This document shows, piece by piece, positions 56,018 through 64,000 of a stretch of DNA of 64,000 nt. Below the pieces are notes generated by a model, which searched no databases, was not told where the DNA came from, and saw only the letters and a list, made by a program, of their open reading frames with translations. The DNA lies in the NCBI GenBank assembly GCA_963575745.1, contig CAUYUJ010006502.1, forward strand, positions 454,593-518,592. The letters are read 5' to 3'. How positions within the stretch are numbered: the first letter of the stretch is position 1; each line of letters begins with the position of its first letter. The position numbers were made by a program, and so were the translations under genes. Source of the DNA: Prorocentrum cordatum (Eukaryota > Sar > Dinophyceae > Prorocentrales > Prorocentraceae).

Positions 56018-58900
56018 CCGCCATGGGCGGGAGGCACACGCACGATGGCTTTCGGACTGCCGGTGGAGCTCCCGCTGGGGCGCGACCCACGTGAGAAACC
56101 CAGTCGCCCTGGGGGGGCGTGATGTTATGCGAATCCTCCCACAGAGGCGCGCGTGCAACTGCGTCCTTCTGGCGCACAACCCGTGTGATGGGTGCGTTGA
56201 GATGGGCGGAGGGACGCCGTCGTGGCCGCGGGGTTCATTGCTTCCCTCGGTCGTCGTCGTCGTCGCGATAGTCACGACAGCATGAGGAACAGACAGACAC
56301 ACAATCACCATAAGCTCGAAAGGATGTTTCTGGGACGAGCTGGATGCACAACGCAGCGCAGCTATATCAAAATCAACACATGGGAAAACAATGAATTGAA
56401 TGCCACATGGCTCGCCCACGAATATGCAACAACATAACATTGCACCACATGTATTGCGCCACAAGCATTGCACCGCATAGGTAGCCCCACGCAGATTGCA
56501 CGACACGCGTTGCTAGAAACACCTTGTTGGGACCCACGCCGGCCAACATACTTGTAAACACATACAAACGCACCTACCTGTCCACATGCACGCATGCGCG
56601 CGCATGCACGCATGAGCATACGACGAGATGTATAGATACACACATGGGCGCGCGAGAAAAAAACGCATCGATCGGGGTGTCCGAGAGGAACAGGACAAAT
56701 CAAATAAATAACGCCCGCGGCAATGCTGGGGACCGCGGCCACGCCACACCTGACACCCGCGGGCGGCGGGCTCGCGCGGGCTGGTTGACTGGAGCTGGCG
56801 GCGCGCGCTAAACTGACTGTCGGCGGCGCCGGCGGGTTGCGCCATCGCCTCGAGACCACGTGCGTCGCACAAGCAGGGGCGGCCCAGCAAGCGAGCTCGG
56901 CGTCGTCGCGTAGCGCGCGACGCCGAGGAGGCAGCGGAAACGGCGATCGCACGCTCCGCGGGGCCACGAGCACCGGCCACTCACAGCGCAACCCGCCCTG
57001 CACCCCACGCGGCGCCCCGCACTGTCGGCGCCAGTTCCGCTACCCAGCCCGCGCGCCCGCGCGCCCTGACAACGGCGCGCCGTGCACCGCCTGTTCAATG
57101 CCGGGCCTCATGTTGCCGCGGCCACCCTCGGCGCAACCGGGCCCCCGAACCGCTCCAAACCCTCCTGCTGTCGACGGACAAGCGCGCCGCGACCCCCCGA
57201 GAACAGCGCTTCAGCTTGCGAGGAAGTGGGGCAGGTTGAACTCGGCCGCCTCGCGCTGGAAGTTGGCTTTCAGCATCGCGCGGTCTCGCTCAATGCCGCC
57301 CCCTCCGCAGAGGCGCGCCCGCGGGGCGGCCTTGGCGATGCCCTTCGCAGCCGGGCGTTCCCCGCTCTGCACCAGACCCTCTGCGAAGGACTGCCCGTGC
57401 CATGTCTGCCAGAAGATGAACCACCCCCAAAAGTGGCGGCGTCGAGTGCGCGGCGCAGATCCTCGGCCACGTCGGCAGGCGCGTCGCCCCATGCTTCGAA
57501 GTGCAAGGCGCGAAGCAAAAGCTTGTCCATGTGCTCGCAGGCAGTGGGAGGAGAGCCCAGCCCCGCGCCTGCCCCGCATGCCTCGAAGGTCGAGGGCCAC
57601 AGCCCAGTTTCCGGGGCCCTTGGCGATGCCCAGAACACCCCCCCCCCTGCACGGCGACCGCCTCTAGCACCGGATGCAGCCGCGCCATGAAGGAGGGCGG
57701 CAAAAAAAACAGAAAACGTCGCACGCCATGGCAGCGCACTGCAAGCCAAGGGCTTTGTCTGCCGCGCCTTCGTCCTCTGACGCCATTTGGCCACCGCCTC
57801 GGTCCAGGGCGAGTCGTCGCGGGCCGGGCCCGCCAGATTACGCGAATATTTGGCAGCGCCTTGCAACTGCACATGCCCCCGGCCCAGCGCCCGCAGGAGA
57901 GGCCCGAGCTCGCCGCATGGGCGCCCCTCCCGACGCAGAGAGGGATCGCCGCCGTCTCCGCGCAGCTCAGGCCCAGCCCAGAGATGCCAGCGCACTCGTG
58001 AAACAGCCGAGCGACGGGCGGCAGCGCTGCGAAGAGGTCGGCCATCGCCGCCGCCGCGTCCTCAGCGAAGACTCGAACAGCTCCCGGCGGCCCCAATCCG
58101 CGCGACAACTTGCGGAAGAGCACGTCCACCACCACCGCGAAAATCAAAGGGGGGGCGGGCGCCGCTGGCGAATGCCCCCAAGGAAGCGGCGGCCATCAAA
58201 TCAAGCCGGACGGCGGCGACGGCGCGATCGCAGAGGACTACAGCGACTTGCAACTGCCGGCCGGGCATGCCCAACCACCGCAAGGAAGTCAGGAGGAATT
58301 CGCGCTCGACCGAGGGGAAGGCGGCTGCGTAATCGAACAGGACCACGGCACCATGTGGACACTACAGGCTGATCTTCATGCAACACGCAACAAGGTCGAA
58401 AGTGAGGACCTTGCTCAACACGGAGCACCCGCGGATGAAGCTTTCCTGCAGTTGGACGCCCACGCGTTGACTATTTGTTCCATCGTATCCGGGCCGCCCT
58501 ACGCATCTGCCGATTATCAATATTTACGATCGAGGAAGGGCGCGTGCCGGGCGCGTCATAAATCTGCCCCATCGTCCGCGGCCCCCACGGGGGTCTTCGA
58601 CCGGCAGACCAGCGCCCCAGCGTTGAATTCGCAGTCGCCCTCGCACGCCTCCTGCAGCAGCTGCGAAGCCTCCGGAGCCTGAAAGTCATGCGTGGCGTCC
58701 CAGAGTACATCAACCCGAACGTCTCCCAACTCAGGCCGCGCCCTGCAGGGCAACCCGTCAGGCTCAAGAGCGGTGTTCTTACTGATTTTCACGGCGCGCG
58801 CAAGGCCCAAGCGGCGCACCTCCCACGCCTGGGGCCCAGGCGGGGGAAGGCCCCATCGCCAAGGCCTGTCCCCGTCTGCATCGCGTTTGCAATCCTGCTC
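56018..58900 (-). mobile_element. LINE D copy 1, 5'-truncated
   Basis: 56018-58440 is similar (roughly 85-90%) to 61610-64000. Homology starts at ACCGCCATGGGCGGG in both. The coding strand is minus. Copy 1 extends further 5', to about 58900, than the window shows for copy 2. It encodes decayed RT. Confidence 0.75.
57290..58819 (-). pseudogene. LINE D copy 1 reverse transcriptase
   Basis: Pieces in different frames follow RT order. 58819-58556 has KNTALEPDGLPCRARPELGD. The frame at 58471-58767 has RPSSIVNIDNRQMRRAARIR. 58346-58062 has MVLFDYAAAFPSVEREFLL (motif A, Asp present). 58147-57290 has AVRVFAEDAAAAMADLFAAL, motif C with the first Asp replaced by Glu. Then GLSCAETAAIPLC. Further towards 57050 NRRCTARRCQGAR corresponds to the C-terminal Asn-Gly-Trp-Cys-Thr region of LINE B. 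Dead copy. Confidence 0.7.
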
Positions 58901-59279
58901 ACGGGCGGTGGCCAGCGGACCAACGTCCGCCAGCCAGCTAGTCAGCAGCTCCCAGTCGATCCCCTGCCAGAGATCTATGTATGTATGTCTCGGCCATCGT
59001 GCCTCGAGGCGAGAAGTGGGGCGCCCTCAGGCCCATGAGATTTCTCTGTTTTGAACACTGCAAATCGAAAGGTTACTTCTGATCGAAAGTAACTGGGCTC
59101 TGGCGTCGGTCTGGCCAGCTCGTCGCGGCGCGTCGCCGCCGCCACAGCTGGGCCGCAGTGCCGGTCTGGGCGGCTCGTCGCCGCCCGTCGCCACCCGTCG
59201 AGGCCTTCCCGTTGCAACCCAGCACCCTCCAAGCTGCGTTGCTTCGGATTGCTCTGTTTTGTACTGCTTTACACTGCTG
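58901..59279. other. Intergenic, no gene seen
   Basis: GC-rich, with repeated GGNCGGCTCGTCGC blocks (59115-59195). No convincing open frame. Confidence 0.4.
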
Positions 59280-59660
59280 TGCATGGCAATGCAGCGCAAT
59301 CAACCTGCAATCGCATTGCAATCGCATTGCGTTGCATTGCATTGCGTTGCATTGCATTGCGTTGCATGGCCTTGATTTGCCTTGAATTGCTCTGCATTTC
59401 CCGATATTGGTATGCTTAGCATTGTTCATTGCTTTGCATTACGTTGGGCCGCGTTGCATTGGCATTTCGTTGCATTGTGTTTGGTTGCGCTGCGTTGCCT
59501 AACATTGCTTAGCATTGCGTTGCATTGCATTGTTTTGCGTTGCTTTGTTTCCCACTGCTCTGCATTGCTTTGCATTGCGTTGCCTTGCGTTGCGCTGCTG
59601 TGCGTTCCTTTACCTTGCTTTGCGTTGCATTGCATTTCTTCGCGTGCCTCTGCATTGCTT
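59280..59660. repeat. TTGCA/TTGCG quasi-repeat
   Basis: Dense degenerate 5-mers TTGCA, TTGCG, TTGCC over about 380 bp on the plus strand. Cys/Leu/Ala or Asn/Ala/Gln frames are by-products. Confidence 0.85.
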
Positions 59661-59689
59661 TCTCCTGGCTTGCGCCATAACTAATTGTT

Positions 59690-60547
59690 TTCCGGCACCG
59701 AAAGCGCAACAACGCGGGGCCTCTTAAACGCGAGCCGCTGCCGTCAAGCCCATCAAACACCCAGCGATGGCCGAGCGTCTACTGCGCACAGTGGCGCCAG
59801 CCAGCTAATCAAAAGTTCCACTAAAGTGCGCTGCCTGCTCAAGTTGCACAAGCTTCGCTGCGAGGGGGGAGGCGAGGATGAGAGGACATGGGAACGCAGT
59901 GCACCGGCCCTCCTCGGGGCCTGCCTGCTGGACACAAGCGCCGCCCAACAACAGAGCGCCGAAGGGGCTCTTCATCGAGACCAAGTCGAGGCCAGCAGCG
60001 GAATAAGCTTGGAAGGACACAAGTGCGCCCCATTCCAGCGGGGCCCAAACTCTGGCGGACCATCGGAGACCAGAGGGGCCCAGCAGAGGGCAACAAAACA
60101 AGGCCGCCTGCGCGACGCTTCATCGCAGAGGCAGGCCCACGCCTGCAGCGCCCAAGCCCTGGCGGAGCAGCGGGGGCCAGAGGGGGGCACAGCAGGGCCA
60201 TGCAACCGCAGAGCCTGGCCCCTGGCGGACCATCGGAGGCCAGAGGGAGGCGCGGCGGCAAGGCCTCGGACCCTGAAGCGCCTGCTGACCCAAGGCCGAG
60301 GAGAGAAGGGGCGCGCGAACACGAGCGCAGAGCAGGCTGCAGACTGCGACATCGAGAAGCACGCGCCGCTGAATTCCAGACTTCGGCAGAACCCGCAGGG
60401 GGGGGGGGAGGGCTCGACGCAGGAGGAACAGGAGGAGGCGGAGGGAGGGGGGGCAGCGGGGGAGGAAGGAAGGAGCCCCTCAGAAACACTTCCTGTGAAC
60501 GATGGCGGGGCCAGGCTCGCCGCGCTCGCCCTTCGAAGATAACTTCT
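59690..60547. other. GC-rich region with degenerate repeats
   Basis: Repeated GCCCTGGCGGACCATCGGAG-like and GGCCAGAGG-like blocks recur every 60-90 bp between 60040 and 60250, followed by a purine-rich GAGGAGG stretch at 60400-60480. Long minus-strand frames that join this region to actin are not coding here. Confidence 0.5.
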
Positions 60548-61600
60548 GCTGAACAAATGGGCCCGCCGATCCACGAATGCTTGCGCGCGGGGGCGGCCGC
60601 GACCTTGATCTTCATCGTGGATGGCGCCGGGGCGGACAGCTCCTTGATCATTCGCCCCCCGATCCCGGGGGACATGGTGGCGCCGCTGGACAGCGCCACG
60701 TTGGCGTAGAGGTCCTTGCGGATGTCGACGTCGCACTTCACGATGGACTGGAAGGTGGCGCCGTGGATGCCGCCGGCTTCCTTGCCGACGAAGCTGCTCT
60801 GGAATAGCACCTCGGGGCAGCGGGAGCGCTCGCTGCCCACGGTGATGACGCTGCCGCCCGGAAGCTCGCGCGTCTCCCCCTCGCCCGAAACTCCGGTGGC
60901 AACCTTCATCTCCGCGTCGACGTCGAAGGCAATGTAGCAGAGCTTCTCCGCGACGTCGCGCGCGATCTCGCGCCCAGACGCGGTCGCGAAAAAACTGCCG
61001 CGCGAGAAAAGGATCTTCATCAGGTACTCCGTGAAATCGCGGACGGCCAGGTCGAGGCGCAAGATGGCGCGCGGCAAGGCGCAGCCCTCGTAGATGGGCA
61101 CCGCGTGCGACACATATTCGCCATAATCCATCGCGATGCCAGTGGCACGGCTGGGGGCACACAGCGAGAGAACTGCCTGGATGGCCACGTGCATTGCGGG
61201 TACGTTGGAAGCCTCGAACACGATCTGGGTCACGCGCGCGCGATTCGCCTCGGGGTTCAGGGCCGCCTCGGTGAGGAGCGCGGGGTGCCCATCCAGGGCC
61301 GCGCGGAACTCTTTGTAGAACGCGCGGTGACAAATCTTCTCCATGTCGCCCCAATTCGTCGCGATGCCGTGCTCGATGGGGCACTTTTGCGTCAGCACGC
61401 CGCGCTTGCTCTGCGCCTCGCCGCCCGCGTAGCCGCCCTTCCGGCCCCCCCCGACCGCGATGCCCGGCATCTTGGGGCGCTCGGCGATCGAGGGGAACGC
61501 CGCGCGCAAAGCGTCGTCGCCCGCGAAGCCGGCTTTGCACATGCCGCTTCAGTTGTCCACCACCAGGGCGGCGACCTCCTCCTCCTCCTCGCCCGTGGCT
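60548..61600 (-). pseudogene. Actin pseudogene
   Basis: The N-terminus reads EEEEEVAALVVDN, then TGA (61552-61550) in place of the invariant Gly codon, then [20 protein letters not shown]. Most of actin follows without introns: [73 protein letters not shown]. Phosphate-loop 2 (usually DSGDG) is DYGEY, one codon is missing before WIGG, and homology stops there, so about 30 C-terminal residues are absent. The many substitutions and the stop show a dead, intronless copy. The 5' side abuts LINE D copy 2. Confidence 0.9.
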
Positions 61601-62224
61601 GGCTGGCTACCGCCATGGGCGGGGGGGCGGCGCGCGCGTTGGCTTTCGGGCTGTCGGTGGAGCTCCCGCCGGGGCGCGATCCACGCGAGATGCCCAATCC
61701 CCTTGGGGGGGGGTGATGTTATGCGAATCCCCCCACAGAGGCGCGCGTGCAACTGCGTCCTTCTGGCGCGCAATCTGCGCATGGGTGCGCTGAGATGGGC
61801 GGAGGGGCGCCGTCGTGGACGCGGTGCTCATTGCTTCCCTCGGTCGTCGTTGTCGTCGCGATAGTTGCGACAGCATGAGGAACAGACAGACATACAATCA
61901 CCATAAGCTCCAAAGGATGTTTCTGGGAAGACCTGGATGCACAACGCAGCGCATCTATATCAAACTCAGCACCGGGGAGAACAATGAATTTAATGCCAAG
62001 TGACTCGCCCACGAATATTCAACAACATAAAACTGCACCACATGTATTGCGCCACAAACATTGCACCGCATAAGTAGCCCCACGTGGATAGCACGACATG
62101 CATTGCTAGAAACACCATGTTGGGACCCACGCCGGCCAACATACTTGTAAACACACGCAAGCGCACCTACCTGCCCGCATGCATGCATGCGCACACATGC
62201 CCACATGCGCATCCAACGATATGA

Positions 62225-62246
62225 TATATATATATATATACACACA
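62225..62246. repeat. (TA)n/(CA)n microsatellite in LINE D copy 2
   Basis: TATATATATATATATA followed by CACACACA. Copy 1 has only a short CACACA at the same place (56638-56643), so it expanded after the copies separated. Confidence 0.8.
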
Positions 62247-62882
62247 CATGCGCGCGAGGAAAAAAAGGCATCGACCGGGGCGTCCGGGAAGAAGAGGAAA
62301 AATGAACGAAATAACGCCCGCGGCAATGCTGAAGACCGCGGCTACGCCACGCCCGAAACCCGCGGGCGGCGGGCTCGCGCGGGCTGGTTGACTGGAGCTG
62401 GCGGCGCGCGCTAAACTGACTGTCGGCGGCGCCGGGAGGTTGCGCCATCGCCTCGAGACCGCGTGCGTCGCACAAGCAGGGGCGGCCCAGCAAGCGCGCT
62501 CGGCGTCGCCGCGTAGCGCGCGACGTCGAGGAGGCAACGGAAACGTCCGCGGGGCCACGAGCAGCGGCCACTCACAGCGCGACCCACCCTGCACCCCGCG
62601 CGACGCCCCGCACTGTCGGCGCCAGCGCCGCCGCCCAGCCCGCGCGCCCGCGCGCCCTGACAAAGGCGCGCCGTGCACCGCCTGTTCAATGCCAAGCCCC
62701 ATGTTGCCGCGACCACCCGCGGCGCAACCAGGCGCCCAAACCGCCCCAGACTCTCCTGCTGTCGACGGACTAGCGCGCCGCGACCCCCCGAGAACAGCGC
62801 TTCAGCTTGCGAGGAAGTGGGGCAAATTGAAATCGGCCGCCTCGCGCCTTGGAAGTTGGCTTTCAGCATCGCGCGGTCTCGC

Positions 62883-63970
62883 TCAATGCCGCCCCCTCCG
62901 CAGAGGCGCGCCCGCGGGGTGGCCTTGGCGACGCCCTTCGCGAAGGACTGCCCGCGCCAGGTCTGCCAGAGGATGACCCCCAAAAAAAATGGCGGCGTCG
63001 AGTGCGCGGCGCAGATCCGCGGCCACGTCGGCAGGCGCGTGGCCCCATGCTTCGAAGTGCAAGGCGCGAAGCATCGCCGCTTTTCCATGTGTTCGGGCAG
63101 TGGGGGGAGAGCCCAGCCCCGCGCCTGCCCCGCATGCCTCGAAGGTCGAAGGCCGCAGCCCAGTTTCTAAGGCCCTTGGCGATGCCCAGAAGCACCCCCC
63201 CCCTGCCCGGCGACCGCCTCTGGCACCGGACGCAGCCGCGCCAAGAAGGAGGGCGGAAAAAGCAGAAAACGTCGCACGCCATGGCAGCGCACTGCAAGCC
63301 AAGGGCCTTGTCTGCCGCGCCTTCGTCCCTTGACGCCATTTGGCCACCGCCTCGGTACAGGGCGAGTCGTCGCGGACCGGGCCCGCCAGATTACGCGAAT
63401 ATTTCGCAGCGCCTTGCAACTGCACCTGCCCCCGGCCCAGCGCCCGCAGGAGAAGCCTGAGCTCGCCGCGTGGGCGCCCCCCCTGATGCAGAGAGGGATC
63501 GCCGCCGTCTTCGCGCAATTCAAGCCCAGCCCCGATGCCCGCGCACTCGTGAAACAGCCGAGCGACGGGCGGCAGCGCCCCGAAGAGGTCGGCCATCGCC
63601 GCCGCCGCGTCATCAGCGAAGGCTCGAACAGCTCCAGGCGGCCCCAATCCGCGCGACAACTTGCGGAAGAGCACGTCCACCACCGCCGCGAAAATCAGGG
63701 GGGGAGCGGGCGCCGCTAGCGAATGCCCCCAAGGAAGCGGCGGCCATCTTGGCCATCAAGCCGGACGGCGGCAACGGTGCGATCGCAGAGGACTACAGCG
63801 ACATGCAATTGCCAGCCGGGCATGCCCAACCACCGGAAGGAAGTCAAGATGAATTCGCGCCCGGCCGAGGGGAAGGCGGCTGCGCAACCGAACAGGGCCA
63901 CGGCACCGCGTGGACACTGCAGGCTGATCCTCATGTCGACACGGTCGAAGGTGAGGACGTTGCTCAACAT
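62883..63970 (-). pseudogene. LINE D copy 2 reverse transcriptase
   Basis: 63970-63716 has GCAAAFPSAGREFILTSFRW (motif A, where copy 1 has FDYAAAF; the Asp is lost here). 63683-62883 has AVRAFADDAAAAMADLFGAL, motif C with both aspartates. Frames then break as in copy 1. Each copy is damaged in a different RT motif. Confidence 0.7.
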
Positions 63971-64000
63971 GGAGCGCCCGCGGATGAAACTTTTCTTCAG

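Larger units (their letters stand above)
61610..64000 (-). mobile_element. LINE D copy 2, runs off the window
   Basis: Similar to 56018-58440. Its 3' end lies next to the first codons of the actin pseudogene. The coding strand is minus. Confidence 0.75.

Noticed and set aside
59839-60547. A C-terminal extension of ~230 residues on the actin frame
   Set aside because: Actin homology ends at WIGG; beyond it the frame is GC-rich repeat sequence with Pro/Arg/Leu runs.

Overview
The window looks like nuclear DNA of a dinoflagellate. The evidence is relics of the dinoflagellate spliced leader (CCATTTTGGCTCAAG type) at the 5' ends of retroposed elements, dense LTR and LINE retroelements, an actin pseudogene, very high GC with long microsatellites, and only one host-like gene. 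A Prorocentrum- or Symbiodiniaceae-like genome is plausible, but the species cannot be fixed from the sequence. No rRNA, tRNA or CRISPR was seen.

Region 1 (1-25.1 kb): a (GAC)n tract, then a giant minus-strand Ty1/copia-type LTR retrotransposon of about 24.3 kb. Its LTRs are at 746-1075 and 23886-25083. A 0.86-kb terminal-inverted-repeat transposon (23953-24815), carrying six copies of a 16-bp palindrome, interrupts the right LTR. Read right to left the element holds a disordered/Cys-rich/coiled-coil leader, Gag, a CCCH zinc finger, protease, integrase, reverse transcriptase (RT) and RNase H. About 12 kb of extra open reading frames follow RNase H, including a methyltransferase-like and an ADP-ribosyltransferase-like domain. 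Catalytic residues of protease and RT are mutated and the frame shifts repeatedly, so this copy is decaying. Scattered through its coding sequence are about 25-30 short bulged hairpins with a fixed loop (TGG/TTG) and covarying arms. This is the most unusual signal in the window.

Region 2 (25.1-33.6 kb): simple and tandem repeats ((CCA)n of 1.3 kb, a ~66-bp minisatellite, (GA)n, (CA)n/(GCAC)n), dispersed P-rich repeats, and one host-like gene on the minus strand with a START lipid-binding domain (29.1-30.3 kb).

Region 3 (33.6-55.0 kb): a nest of three LINEs. LINE B (minus strand) is split twice. LINE A (plus, 34073-40880) sits in its RT and LINE C (minus, 45676-54613) sits in its ORF1. Both inserts have 9-bp target duplications, and removing either restores LINE B's reading frame exactly. 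LINE A starts with a partial spliced-leader relic, and LINE C starts with four tandem relics, which suggests repeated cycles of trans-splicing and retrotransposition. LINE C is AT-richer than its surroundings and carries ORF1, ORF2 (endonuclease-RT) and ORF3 in one frame separated by single stop codons, plus two unknown ORFs.

Region 4 (55.0-64.0 kb): a possible exon or ORF fragment, a dispersed repeat, two similar 5'-truncated copies of a fourth LINE (D, minus strand; the second runs off the window), a TTGCA-type repeat, and an actin pseudogene with a nonsense codon in its nucleotide-binding loop.
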